From: Micrasema longulum
Taxonomy: Eukaryota > Arthropoda > Insecta > Trichoptera > Brachycentridae
DNA length: 64,000 nt
Assembly (NCBI GenBank): GCA_022494885.1
Contig: JAGVSM010003705.1
Span: forward strand, 62,001-126,000
Direction of reading: 5' to 3'
Part shown: positions 1-11,900 of the stretch, in pieces
How positions within the stretch are numbered: the stretch's first letter is position 1
How the letters are laid out: each line of letters begins with the position of its first letter
Program-made: the position numbers and the translations under genes
The notes under the pieces: model-generated
Told to the model about the DNA's origin: nothing
Seen by the model: the letters and a program-made list of their open reading frames with translations, nothing else
The model's database searches: none

Positions 1-132
1 TGCTAATATTTAAAAATGTATAAAGATTGAAGAAGTGCGATTTTTTTTATGGATTCAAATAATTACGAAACGCCTGATACATTTCAATAATTGTATCTTC
101 GTTCGGGCAGATTTTTAAATCAATATTCATAT

Positions 133-157
133 TTATTTATTATTATTATTATTATTT
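133..157. repeat. (TTA)n microsatellite
   Basis: About seven TTA units preceded by TTTA units. Nothing suggests a function. Confidence 0.8.
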
Positions 158-352
158 AACGAGTTAAATTTTTCATCTAAGCTGATTCTAATATTGAAAT
201 ACTATATATTATTAAAAATATCATATTTACCGTTGAAAATTCAGAGGAACTTTTAGAGCTAATGATTAAGGTTTGCTTTGATATTGTCTATCTGTCTAGC
301 CGTCCAGTGAACTGTAGCAAAAAGTCCTTTGTACTGTTATTTCCTTTATTGA

Positions 353-487
353 ACATTACATCCTAACGGGAAGGTCCTTACTGTGAGACCTACTAAAGGA
401 CATTCCTTCAAGGAAGTGCTTTCATTTTTGCGAATTATGACTGAGAGGATGCAGAATGCCAGTTATATAGCCCTTGTGAAGAGGTAA
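353..487 (+). CDS. Unrecognised coding-like segment, possible exon or transposon scrap
   Basis: A 44-codon frame runs from just after a TGA to a TAA and has a non-random composition. It contains GKVLTVRPTKGHSFKEV and ends near RMQNASYIALVKR. AT-rich noise here usually translates to runs of K, N, I and F, and this frame does not. The end coincides with a possible splice donor, GAG|GTAATA, but no good acceptor lies upstream. The frame before it (QKVLCTVISFIEHYILTG) also reads well in a shifted phase, as a decayed transposon gene would. I do not recognise the family. Frames of this length are expected by chance. Confidence 0.2.
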   Translation, partial: TLHPNGKVLTVRPTKGHSFKEVLSFLRIMTERMQNASYIALVKR

Positions 488-1261
488 TAATATACAATTT
501 TCTTTGTCCGAAAGCAGATTTTTGGTAGAAAATATCAAAAGAGTTGACATTAAAACATAAGAAGAATTAAGAACAAGCAATTATTATTATTTTAATATTA
601 AAATCAAACACCGATTTGAGTCCACCAATTTATTTTATTTTATATTTTAAAGCAAAAACAAAAAATCGGTTAATTATTTGACTTATTCTTAAATTATCAA
701 AGCACCCGAAAGAATTCCTACAAATATTATTTAAAGGTTTATCAATTCATTAATTATTTTCACATTACATATTATGTCAATATTTACTTTAATGATTATT
801 TTTTAATATTATAAATTTCTTCAAATCACAGATACAAGTTTCTTAATTCTCTTTTACGATTTTACCACCTGGCTTTATTATTGGTATTTTATATAATTGA
901 AATCATTGTACACCCTTAAGTGATACGTACAATTATAACATAAGTACCTAGAATTGTATATCTGTACAAACATATCCTCAGTTTACTTAATGTTCACATT
1001 AGTTTGTAAATGCCTCAACCAGGCGGAACCCCTGGACCGGTTTTTTAAAATAAAAAAGATGATAAATTAAATTATTAGACGCATATTAGGGTTTGATTTT
1101 GATATAAAAGTTATAATACGGAGTTTTCCAATTTAATTCAAGTACATCAACACATTAGTAACAATCATGACCATCACTCTCTTACGCTTACCTAATGGTA
1201 CAAACGGCACAAAATTGAATTACAGCTGGAAGCTTTACTAAAACATTTATTTTTTTTTACA

Positions 1262-3110
1262 GGCTGGAACTCAAAAGTTTCATATCAATAATTTATAAGG
1301 ACAAAATAGAAGAATGCATTTCAGGCGTTGTTTATATTTCATTAAAAAGCAAATTAATATTCAAAAGAGAGTGAAATAGAGGAAATTATCAATAGTTTGA
1401 AAGGAGGTTCGTCTCCGAGTTTCGATGGAATTTCTGCTAACATATTAAAACACATTACCAAACTAATTTCGACACCGCTAAAATATAAAATAAATATGAG
1501 TTTCAAACGTGGTATATTCCTATCCAATTATAGGAAAACTATTATTACTCCAATATTTAAAGCAGGGAATCCTGAAGAAATAACTAACTACCGTCCAATT
1601 TCAGTAATTTCAAACATAGCTAAAAGATTTGAAAAAAATGTTTAAAAAAGGTTGGAAAGGTTGATCAGGATGCCATTGCAAAATTATCCACATATATTCA
1701 TAACTCATTGCACAAACCATCAAAGTGTATTGGTATATTTTTTGACTTAAAAAAAGCATTTGATAGTAGACAATAAACATATTTCAAAATTAAAAGATGT
1801 GAGAATGGGTGGCAAAACCATTGAATGGCCAACAAATTATCTATTCCAACGAATACAAATGGTAAAAATAAAATATACATATAGTCAAATGGAGACTTGC
1901 GATTTTAGGATACCCCAGGTTACAGTGATAAGTCCGCTTCTATTTATTCTCTATGTCAATTATATATTTTGTCAAAATTTAAATTAAAAAATAATATCAT
2001 ATGCCAATGATACGGTTGTTTAAGTTTAGGGAGTTAACTGGAACTCAGTAAATTTAGTAACTAATGACGTTATAAATAAATTTAAATTGTGGTTTGACAC
2101 AAATATATTATCTTTAAATAATATATTTTAAGATATTATATTTATAGAAAAGACAAAAATCTACCCATTTTATATTGACAAAACAAATTTAGATTCAGTT
2201 GTAAAAATAATTTTCACCAAAGCAATTGCAACAAAACTAACTGAGATCTTACATGTTCAGTACTTGATACAACAGATAAAATATCTTGGTATATACATAG
2301 ACCAAAACTTAAAATGGAAAAACCATATTAGTGAACTAGTTAAACGAATTAGAAAATGTATCTAAATATTTATTAGATTAAGGAATATTTAAAAAATCAA
2401 TCATTTAAAAATAGCTCATACCTCAATTGTACAATCTTTGTTACAATATGGTATTGTAGGGTGGAGTGGTTCATACGCCAATATATTAAACCCTCTTAAA
2501 ATAGTACAAAGATGAACTATAAAGTAATTCTAAAGAAACTCTCAACATTTAATACGGAAAGTCTATATAAAATATTTAAGGTTCATACAGTAGACACTCT
2601 TTATAAAATAAATTCTTTTATACAAATTTATAAAAAAGAAAATATAAAAGAATTTGAGATATATGTCACTTAGATACCAACATAATATTAAAATTCCTAA
2701 ATTACACACAAGTCATGGTCAAAATAGCTTTGTTTTCAAAGGTGTAAAAAATTATAATAATGTTCCCAATGAACTAACAACTATTAAAAATAAAATATCA
2801 ATAAATAAATTAAAAGTAGATCTTAAGAAATTTTTTGAACACGAGTAAAAACTACATTAAATTTTATTAGTATGAATGTATTATTGTTTTTTTTTATAAA
2901 TCCTATGTTTTTTTTTCTCTCATGTACTCGTATTAAAAATTATATAAACTCTTATAAATAAACAACTACAACAGTGTAAGTCACTCTCCAAGCACAAGAG
3001 TTAGTCTCTTTTGTTGGAGAGTTACAGTGATAACATTTACTAGATGTATAAAAGTAGATTAGTACAGAATTTAAAAAAAACATGTACCTTTTATAAAATT
3101 TATAAATTAA
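1262..3110 (+). mobile_element. 5'-truncated LINE, Jockey/CR1-like, with decayed reverse transcriptase and 3' UTR
   Basis: The reverse transcriptase of a non-LTR retrotransposon is recognisable across several frames. In order it shows SPSFDGIS (about 1412), NYRPISVIS (about 1590), FFDLKKAFD (about 1740), a SPLLFILYVNYI block (about 1935), YANDT in place of the catalytic YADDT (about 2000), YLGIYIDQNLKWKNHI (about 2283) and VQSLLQYGIVGWSG (about 2430). A C-terminal frame follows at 2654-2848. Frameshifts, stops and the D-to-N change at the active site make it inactive. The 5' endonuclease part is absent. The C-terminal region and 3' UTR, to about 3110, recur at 54400-54990, which defines the 3' end of the family. 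The clade is from memory and only approximate. Confidence 0.88.
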
Positions 3111-4021
3111 AAAAATAAAATTGAAATAAGTAAAAAACAACTTTATCTGAGTCAGCTGGTTTACTTTTGGTATCATACTCACAGCGTAAAAATATTTAAA
3201 AAGAACAAACATAAATAAAAACATGATTTAAATTAAAAAACCGCATCACCAATTCAAATCGTTGGAAAATTGTCAAGTAGTTTTCCAGCTCGAATCCCTC
3301 CCCTCGAGGAAAATCCAGTTCTGAATCTTTCTCTCGAAAATTGATTTAGTCTGTGAGAGCTTAAAACGTTTTACCAAAATGTTATACAAGCTAGTTTAAG
3401 GATGACATTTCATCTTTAGAATAAACAATAACCCCGTTGAAATATCTTAAATAATTGGTTTGTCAGTTGGTAACCTATTTTTTTGAAGAGTTGTTTTGAA
3501 ACATGCAGACCAAAAAATACTATTTTAAATATTGTGAGTAACAAAATAAATAAAACTCCGATTAAAATAATATTCTGTTGCATTACATAAAAGTTAGTGA
3601 GTAAATCTTAATTCTTTATGAATTTTAATTCGGTAACTGCAAATAGTTGTAAAAAACAAGTGATTAGTTGATTCTTTTCACCCCTATTTCTGAAGACATT
3701 AAGATACTTAGCAATGACACGAATGTATACTTCGCACGAATACGGTATTCTTCGGAGGCCTTTTTTTTCTTCGCCGTCAGTTTAAACGCGGCTGGATTTT
3801 TCTCATCTGTGTAAGGTTAGACATTTGTCTCTTCTTCTCTTGCAATTTATTTCCTGTCAGCTCCGCAATTCACGTCCGCGTTGCAAGTACAAGATGGCAC
3901 TTGCTATTGAACATAGCGACTTAATTTGTAGGTACTGTATTATTAAATTACTTCTTGCCATGAATCCCGCCACAAAGTTAACGACATTTTTTTTAAATAA
4001 AAAGGGAATACTAGCTTTCTC

Positions 4022-4128
4022 ATAATAACCCAATTTCTCTTTTTTTGGGAACATTTTCAACGGGTCGTAAAAAATTCGTTATTAGTAAATGGTAATTAAG
4101 ATGTGGTGAAGTAGGATCGAACCTCGGA
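4022..4128 (-). mobile_element. tRNA-derived SINE, family A, partial
   Basis: The minus strand carries a box-B-like GGTTCGATCC followed by the family tail (CGACCCGTTGAAAATG and onward) seen in the fuller copies at 5408, 15121 and 16490. The tRNA head is missing. Confidence 0.6.
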
Positions 4129-4461
4129 ACTAAAAATAATTAAGAATACAGTTCATTGTTTGAAATATATTCAGAATCTTAGGTGTTTTCAACTCAATGG
4201 CTTCTTTTAGGTAAACATAAGGAAAAACGATATGATTATTAACAAGTGTTACTCGAAGAGTAACATGGTAAAAATCTCGGTTATTTTGACATAAAATAAT
4301 TGTTTTCAAAGACAGTGGCGGCGTAGCGTGGGTTGGCACCCGGGGCGGTTTTCAAATAAGCACCTCCAAAATAAAACAATAAATACTTACTAAACGTGCT
4401 AAAGCGACTTTATTTTAATAAAATATTTGAAAAAATAGTCAACGCTTACTTTTCTTTCCCT

Positions 4462-4575
4462 TTAAATTGACAAAATACAGAGATCGGATAGTCGCACTTG
4501 GCTCATAGTTGCTCTTAAATACGATTCAATTAACTTTAATTTTGAAAAGCTTCTTTCACACGAAGCACGAAGTTA
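4462..4575 (-). pseudogene. hAT transposase C-terminal dimerisation domain (hATC) remnant
   Basis: The minus-strand frame reads ASCERSFSKLKLIESYL, then RATMSQVRLSDLCILSI and a stop. This is the conserved hATC dimerisation motif of Tip100/ZMYM-type hAT transposases (family pattern S-FSKLK-IK-YLRSTM-Q-RL). About 35 codons are open, and a stop lies just upstream. It sits inside the hAT element, antisense to the given strand. Confidence 0.88.
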
Positions 4576-4818
4576 GGAAGAATCTGAGACACAGCGTTAG
4601 ATTCGGGACGGATAGTCCCATTTTACAATAAATCTCAAACCCTGCACCTGCGACTTACTGGACGGGCATGCGCGGGGGTGACAAAATATTTGAGGTGACG
4701 CTTGGTGTGAAAAGTGGTTTATGAATGTTCAATAAGAGGGAGATAGATAGCTATCTGGCGGTTCCTTAGTGTGTAGGCATTTGCAACCAGAGATATTGTG
4801 GCACGTCTACAAGTCTAA

Positions 4819-4883
4819 TGCTTTATACGGGAAGAAAACTGTACAGTTTCCTGTGCAGTTTGCAAACTGTCCCGTATAAAGCA
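4819..4883. repeat. Perfect 14-bp inverted repeat inside the hAT element
   Basis: TGCTTTATACGGGA at 4819-4832 is mirrored exactly by TCCCGTATAAAGCA at 4870-4883. The 37-bp interior has further partial symmetry around AAACTGTACAGTTT. It could be the scar of a smaller nested element. Confidence 0.85.
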
Positions 4884-5275
4884 AAAACTGTATGGAATAT
4901 TGAATGGTCGGCGCGACGTTTGGCTAACCTGAAAGTATAAGTTAATTTATATGTATTTTTGTAAAAAAACGAAGAACATATTCACGCTTTTATTAATATT
5001 CACAATTTCCTGCGTGTAAACACACGACAATAACGTACGATTGCGGTTCAAAAATATACATATTTTCATCGTATATGGATAAGTGCGCTCACCCCGCTCA
5101 CCCCGCTTGTCGCGCATACTTTTGGTCGTGCGAGTATTTTTTCTGAGCTGCACTGTGGACGGTGTCACCCCTTGGTGTTGGGCACCCGGGGCGGACCGCC
5201 CCCACCGCCCCCCCATTTACGCCGCCACTGTTCAAAGGCAGTTTTACGCAACGAAATTGTATTGTCTCTAGAACA

Positions 5276-5402
5276 AGTACCACCTGAATCGTATGACCAA
5301 TCACCTTACCTCCATGTTGCAGTTGATCGTGTTACGCTGTATTTGGTTTGCGAATGCAGTTTCCTATGCACCACCAGGTGCAAATAAGGGTATGATGATG
5401 AT
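5276..5402 (+). mobile_element. Repeat family B (tRNA-like SINE), 3' portion
   Basis: It matches the 3' half of the copies at 25541, 28381, 31640 and 39895: a CACCTTACCT stretch, then CTATGCACCACCAGGTGC, ending in a short ATG-rich tail. It lies about 45 bp after the hAT element and directly before a family A SINE. Confidence 0.72.
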
Positions 5403-5407
5403 AATTT

Positions 5408-5600
5408 GGGTCGGGTTGTAGTCCTGTGGCTAGTGTCTCGGACTCACGTGACCTCCGTGGTTCGAATCCCACTCTACCCCAACTTGATTCCCATTTTCTA
5501 ATAGTGAGTTATGTACAACTCGTTGAAAATGGCCCACAAAATTAAATATTTAGGTTAATCACAAGAACGCAAAAATGTATTTTTTCTAAAAAAAATAAGT
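5408..5600 (+). mobile_element. tRNA-derived SINE, family A, fullest copy
   Basis: A pol III-type head carries a box-A-like GTCCTGTGGCTAGTG and box-B GGTTCGAATCC. A non-tRNA body follows with GTTATGTACAACTCGTTGAA, then a poly(A)-rich tail. The anticodon arm and acceptor stem do not fold as a working tRNA. The whole unit recurs at 15121 and 16490, both minus strand. Confidence 0.88.
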
Positions 5601-5635
5601 AATAATTAATCTCACGATATTACAAACATAATATT

Positions 5636-5707
5636 ATGGGAAACGCAGATTGGTGCCATCATCGGAAGACGAGCACTACGGAGTTCCTCCACGGCAAGAT
5701 AAATCAG
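5636..5707 (+). CDS. Speculative exon-like segment
   Basis: A frame from ATG reads MGNADWCHHRKTSTTEFLHG and ends at a donor-like CAG|GTATAT. Another frame of the same DNA also reads well (SSEDEHYGVPPRQDKS). The stretch is less AT-rich than its surroundings. I recognise no domain, and only one weak splice signal supports it. Confidence 0.12.
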
Positions 5708-8544
5708 GTATATTTTGTAGTTGAAGATACATGTAAAATAATTTTTTGAGCTAATTCCTTAAACTTGAATTCATTACTTTAAAACGTACTTAAATAAAGG
5801 TTTGTTAGAATTCTTCTACCAGAAAGTTGTAAAAAAGTTCCCGAAGACAACAATTAACTTTATAAAAAATATAATAAAATAAATAAGGCTACTTGTAATA
5901 CGTAGTTTAAAATTAACATATTTTAGAAATTTCTTCTGGACACGCTCTAGTGAATCAGGATGCATACAATATCATAATTAGTTCTTGGTGAAAGTTATAA
6001 ATGAGAATTAAATAATTCTTTATTACAAAAATATCCTCATCAGGCATGCGATAAAATTCACAGCACAAAAAAAAGAATTGTTCCTTGGTGGACCTAAAAT
6101 ATCACTTTCAACGCGCTATCAACCAGGGGCGAACCGTGTATAGAAGCGATTATGCACAGCTTATCAATATATTTGACTAACCATAATAATGTTTTATTGT
6201 AACTTTATTTACAGAAAAACAAATAAATAATTACCATTTATTTTAAATCATTTTCACCGTTTGTATTTTTATCCTAATATAAATATTAATTTCAAGAAAC
6301 TATCCGATTTTCCAGCTTATTTTTTCAAATAAATAAGTATACTTTATTTTGAATGTATTAACAACCACAGTGCGGGTTTTTTCTCCTAGATTAAACTTGC
6401 AGATTACACAAATTATTTGAAGATTCTTGATTTGGAAAACAGTATTTCAAACATTGTTATATTAGGACTATTTATCTTTGAGATGGTACTTTTGACATAA
6501 GACCATAATTACTTTCATGCGTCATTTTGCAGGACATATAGCGCTCCCCGCGGCCGTTTTTAGCACTAGTAATTAATAGAACGATGCGGCCAGTTGACAT
6601 TTCAATTGAATACCTGATACCGACTATTTTTTGTATTATCGGTATTTTTTATTAATTTTTAATGAAATTTATATTAAAGTAATGGATAATATATCTATAT
6701 AATATAATATATCACGAAGTTACATCGTTTGAGTTGATTTCATGGATGAGAGTTGTTGTATCGCACAGAACCACAGAAAAATATGAATTTGTAGTATTTA
6801 TTACTTACATTACATTATGTACCTCCTATGTAGGAACAAATATATGATATTTTTTATAGCTAACCTGTAAATAAAATCACCATTCGCCACTGCTCTCAAC
6901 TGAACTATCCATTCGAAGTACAGGCGGCTCCTGATCATTAATACAAGCAGTACATATATTTACATTTCATAAAGTTATACAATGTATAATAATATTGTTA
7001 TATATTAAGTTGAGCATGCTGTTATGAACGAACGATATGTCCAATGACAGCCCCCGTATTGAACGCCTAATTCGCCATTGCTTTTGTTTAGGTACACACG
7101 CACTAGCATTGTATTGTACGTATAAAACTAAATCATAAACATTCTTACCAATATTTTCTCAGTGCGCATGTTCAAAATTAGGTGACAAGAGTTTTATCTG
7201 CGCATATCCCGGCACTGGGCAGATTGTGTATCTCTAACGCATCATTTACCGCTATAAGATGTAGTCATTCTCACTCAAGCGATTGTTTCAGCACGTTTGG
7301 TATTTTTCGTAGAAATTCAGGGTTAAAGCTGATAAGATAGTCGCCCGCTAGAGATGATTTTGCTAGATATTTTAGCGATAGTGTTGAAAATGTTCGTAGA
7401 ATGTTGTAATATTTTTTTTTCATTAATAAATATTAATTTACATTTCCACTTAGCAGTGCAATGCACTTATGCACACGGTAAAAAAGTGCCTGTGGTACAA
7501 ATGTTAAAATACATTTTAAAAATTTAACATCGATCAAGTTGCTTGAGAATTTGAGGCAGTACACCGTTTTCAATAACCCGTTGTCGCCCGGCGCTAGGCC
7601 ATCATCTGAGAAGACGTATGGCCTGTTTAGCATGCCCCCGACGTGGCACCGAAAGTGTTTTCCTGCGGTTCTGAGCTTAATTTATTCGTTTGAATATTAA
7701 AAATCTACTTCGCACCGCCATCCCGTGCGCCGCGGAGTCAAACTTACCCGCCCGCCATATTGCCCGACAGCTTATTTGAAAACAGAATGAAAAGTGTTCG
7801 GAGGGGGCGATATTTTAAAATTGGAAGCTGCATTCTGGGACAAAAAAAAATCAAGATTATGAATGCCCTTTGAAAATTTCAATTAATATTTCAGCATTAA
7901 TTTAATACAGATACCACCTATGAAATACCTCAGAATCAGAACATCTAGAAAATATATTTACCATGTTCCCTTTTAATCAAGTTTTCACTCAAAATAGTTT
8001 TGATTTTTTTTTTCTTCTAACAAATATTGATTTGTGGAAGAGAGAGACATTACACCCACTGAAAATAAATTATACCCAATGGCCTACGAGTTCGGATAAA
8101 AATATTCCTCTCTAGGGTTAATCGAAAAAAATCACAACTCCCCCACCATTCAAAAGACGTATATATGTTTCGCGTACTTTAGAGACGGGTATGAAAAGGC
8201 TGTCTCAATATGAATGTCGAAATTGTCACAAAGCCATTTTTGCCAGCCATGCTTTTCGTAGTACAAATGCATCAATTATGATTGAATAAGGTTTTCGTAA
8301 CATTCAAGTGCCTTATTGTATAACATATGATAAATAAATTAGCCAAGTTTTAATACTTGGAAATGTTTATGTTCGTTTCAACATTTGATTGTTTTGGTTT
8401 TGTTACAATATTACTTATTACATAATCATTTTTGTGTTCATCAAAATTTTTTTGTTATCATAGTATACATTCCTATAAAGGTAATGATTATTTTTTTAAA
8501 CTTGAAATTGATATGTATAGTTAAGACTGGCTATTTTCAAGACA
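5708..8544. other. No gene seen
   Basis: AT-rich DNA without a recognisable gene or repeat. A relatively GC- and CpG-rich patch lies at about 7560-7760, and a CTCF-like TAGCGCTCCCCGCGGCC at about 6539. Confidence 0.5.
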
Positions 8545-8627
8545 GCGCCTGCCAGGCACATTGCGCCCGACCTCGGGTGGCCCAGAGGTGCGCCCAACGG
8601 AGGGTTTTAACCCTCCGTTGGGCGCAC
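8545..8627. repeat. Run of three GC-rich palindromes, the last a perfect 40-bp hairpin
   Basis: GCGCCTG-C-CAGGCAC (8545-8559, one mismatch) and CCCGA-CC-TCGGG (8566-8577) are followed by a 40-bp hairpin at 8588-8627. Its two 19-bp arms, starting GTGCGCCCAACGG, are perfect with a 2-nt loop. The block stands out from AT-rich flanks. A hairpin end of a rolling-circle element was considered, but no CTRR end follows within 20 bp. Confidence 0.9.
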
Positions 8628-10439
8628 TTTGTATTTAATTTATTAAAGAGTTATCTATTACTCGCAAACATGTTCAATTATATTTAGCTTAGTAACGAAA
8701 TTCATTGCTATCTTACGAAGATAGGTGAATGTTTCAGGCTCATAAAAACAAGAATCAAGGCAACTCAGAACAATCAGAACCGTTAAGTACTGAATGCGTT
8801 TAGTTAGTTGCTAAAACCGGTGAGGGGTGCAGAGTCTATCACGTCGTGTTGTGGGCTGGTGATAGTTTTTGTTAGAAACAAACATATTATTTCTAGAGTA
8901 TTATTAGAAAGTCTTAGTAATTTAATTTTTGAAATTATCATAGTATAAAATACACTGCATGAGATTTCTTTTAGCCAGTTGTTTTTTTGTACAACTATCT
9001 GAATAAATACATACCATTACAAAACACCTAGCTTCCAAAAGAACACTCTGAATCTGATCTCAAGGGGAATTGAGAAATAAAAAATATCTTCAGTAAGAAA
9101 ATCCCGAATCTCGACACTGGTCTGATAAAGATAGCTAGGAAAAAATCCGTTTATGAAATACAAACCTTGTACATTATAGGCATAGCCAATAAGAGTGCAG
9201 CTCTCATAAAATATACATAGAAAAACGGAAATCGAATCCGAAAATTCAATACGTGAGGAAAAATTGTACCCAATACAGCACAGTGGCCGCAAATTAAACT
9301 ATGGATCTCTAAAAAACGATTTTATAATGAATTCGTGTTGTTGCGGTAGTTTTTCATTTTGGAATGAATAAAAGTACCCGCTTCTAAATATCGGTATCAC
9401 AAAATATTATTGAAACGAGCTATAGTAAAAAATAATTTTAGTATGTACATAAGTACCCATTTGTAAATTTATAAATAAACTTTTTGCGGTTTCTGCTACT
9501 ATTCAACTATATTAGCCTACGAATATTCCTTTGTAAAATAATATTAAACCAGCTTGAAATAACACACTAGAGTTTTCAAAATACGGATGTAATTTAAACT
9601 AACAGACCTGTCGTATCGTACGGTACCCACGTTTGTATTTAATTATGAAGAAAACCTATTTCTGTTAAGGTACTTAATTTTTAATTATATTTAAATACGT
9701 ATTTCAAAAGCTGTTTTTATTTTTATTTCTATATTTAAATCTCTTTATTATTATAATTCTAAATTTACTTCTATTTGAGCTTCTAGTGATGATCTCGCAA
9801 ATAAATGATAAGATGAAATTGATGTCTCTTAGATCAAAGCAAAAAGTGGAATGAGTTTTTTTTTAAAGGTCCGTAATAAAATGGAGTGAATAAGTTAAAA
9901 GAGAAACGTCATTTCTATAACATTACAGAAGTAGCAAATAAAAACCATTTTTTTTTTTTAAACTATGTATTTAAAAAAACAGAAATAATGTGAATAAACA
10001 CATTAGTTCACTTAAAACTTTACTCAAAGAAAATTCCATCGGTGTTCATAACGTAAACAATCTTTCCAGATCATAGAACTAAAATCATAAGGTTTGCGTG
10101 GTTATATATGTGTATTAAACAAAATATACAGAATCGTATGTTTCCTTATCTCAAATTTCTCACTTTCTCTTGCAGATGGCATTTGATAATAAAGGCCGAT
10201 GATTTTCAGTAGTTAACACCTCACCAGGGATGTACCAGGATTCTTATCATAGTTCAGTGGTTATATTAACGACCAACGTTTGCTCTAGAATAGCAATGAA
10301 GATAATGAAGGAACCCGGAAAATAGGGTGAGATTGCTGAAAGATGTTTCAAATTACAAACTACGAGAACTAGTAATGATTTACTAAAAAAAATGGTTTAA
10401 ACATTAATAAATATTTTTTTTAAGAATACTTAATATATG
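8628..10439. other. No gene seen
   Basis: AT-rich sequence. A 91-codon minus-strand frame at 9017-9292 shows no recognisable domain. An acceptor-like TTCTCTTGCAG at about 10174 is followed only by short frames. Confidence 0.5.
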
Positions 10440-10640
10440 TAGACAAGTTCTTTTTCTTCTCCATTTTCTTCTCATTTGATCTTGGCTGAGCAATCGTGGT
10501 CACTTTAGTAGAAAAAAAGTACGTCATTAGGATCCGCCTCCATTCGCTTCTCTCCTCAGCGTTTCTGGAGGCTTCCTTACAAGAGACGCCACTTCTGTCA
10601 CTGAGTGCGTCTATCTTGTCAGATATTTTATTTGTACTGT
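10440..10640 (-). pseudogene. Probable LINE C-terminal tail
   Basis: The minus strand encodes ALSDRSGVSCKEASRNAEER followed by SEWRRILMTYFF. This resembles the extreme C-terminus of endonuclease/reverse-transcriptase LINE proteins, pattern (G-sW-A-A-DR--WR-I). No upstream catalytic motifs are present, so the assignment rests on this short pattern. Confidence 0.45.
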
Positions 10641-11028
10641 ATTTTAATAAGGTGAATATAACTTGAACCATCATGATTATTATCTTATCTATACCCAATG
10701 GAGCATAGCACAGCATGAAAACTCCATTCGCAGCGTATTAGTGATCATAAAAAAAAACACGAGGCAAGTTCACAAGTTTTACGCATTGCGCACCAGTCTA
10801 GCTGCTTTGAAATATTACATTGAAAAATTTCATATAAAAAAAAAATTCATGTATTTGCCTGGAATTGAATCTAAACGTAGGCAAACGCACTTATCAGTAC
10901 ATTTGAGAGCAGCCTGAGAATTCCGGTGATATTTCGCATACATAATCGTATTTTTCATTCCATCTGGACGCGGAAAAACACGCCTAAATGATCAAGTTCA
11001 GTGGTTTTCCGTTTTGGTTATTTGTTAG

Positions 11029-11290
11029 TAGGCAATCAAACTAAGCCATAGAATGTAGAAAATAATTTCATGGGTCGTATTATAAGCGCTATGATTTTTT
11101 AAAGTTTTGTAGTTTTGAAATTATTCCACGTGTGAGATTACAAGTTCTCTTCGTTGAGTTCTGCTGTTTGATGAATTCTCCTTCCGTTAACCGGAAATCT
11201 ATAACAACACTCTAATATTGGTTGGTTTGTTGTTCAAAGTAGTTCGTTTTAAATAAAATAACTTTAAAAATATTTGTATATCCAATTTCT
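11029..11290 (+). repeat. Dispersed repeat, pair member 1
   Basis: It aligns in direct orientation with 14430-14660. Shared blocks include AGRCAATCAAACTAAG, GTCGTATTA-AGCG-TATGAT, ACAAGTTCTC and AACCGGAA. It has no coding potential and I do not know the family. The second copy abuts a LINE tail. Confidence 0.8.
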
Positions 11291-11460
11291 CGTAGTACTG
11301 AACTTCTTTATTGTAATGGCTCTTGACTGCATTATAAAATCAATAGACGGCAGCAGTCTAAATAAATTTCGACACTCGCGCTTTTAAAGTCTTCTTGCAC
11401 ATAAAATATTACATAAATATTTATTTAATTCACGCTTGTCTTTTCGTATATTTGTCTGTG

Positions 11461-11900
11461 CAATATTTTTTAAGTCTGACCGAGTTTGATTCAACTTCCT
11501 GGGAAGCTGTTAATATTTACATATTGCAACAGAGACGAAAAACATTTAAGAGTAGGTAATGTTGATAAATCCACCTGGCCCATGAAGAAGTATAGAAATT
11601 GAAAAAAATACAATTTTCAGGAGTTGTCTAGTATGTAGGAGAAATAATTCAATTAGATAAATCTCACCCGCATGCATAAAGGTTTCAGATCTTTAATTTC
11701 ACAAACATCAACAGATGAAAGAATTTAAGGAATATAGATGTTCGAATATGGGCAGAATGGTGAATGTTATACAGTGTGTAAAGTGGCCACTTAAACCAAC
11801 CAATGACGGGTCATAAGCCCCGTAGTTGCCTAGACTTATATTTTACTTACTCTAAAATGTTCTTCATCTTTGTTGTGATATGTTTATATTTTTCTGTACA
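11461..11900. mobile_element. Foldback family copy 1
   Basis: The left end matches the family outer end (TTCAACTTCCTGGGAAGCTG). The centre carries CTAGTATGTAGG-GAAATAAT and CTCACCCGCAT. The right part has GTGTGTAAAGTGGCCACTTA, GGTCATAAGCCCCGTAG and TAAAATGTTCTTCATC. The last is the reverse complement of the family's GATGAAGAACATTT, so the copy has inverted ends. The left arm is shortened compared with 33015-33650. Confidence 0.85.

Larger units (their letters stand above)
4313..5230. mobile_element. Non-autonomous hAT transposon (Tip100/ZMYM-like), nearly complete ends
   Basis: The element starts CAGTGGCGGCGTA and ends with its exact reverse complement, giving 13-bp terminal inverted repeats, both followed by G-rich DNA. 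It is flanked by 8-bp direct repeats TTCAAAGA (4305-4312) and TTCAAAGG (5231-5238), seven of eight identical. That is the hAT target-site duplication length. The 918-bp interior keeps only a C-terminal transposase scrap on the minus strand, so it cannot move itself. The GC-rich right end produces several spurious open frames between 4947 and 5387. Confidence 0.93.

Noticed and set aside
4947..5387. Several overlapping 62-89 codon frames as genes
   Set aside because: They arise from the GC-rich right end of the hAT element and its flank, overlap on both strands, and have low-complexity content.
8588..8627. Helitron 3' hairpin or bacterial-type terminator
   Set aside because: No CTRR end follows within 20 bp and the genome is eukaryotic. 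The hairpin is reported only as structure.
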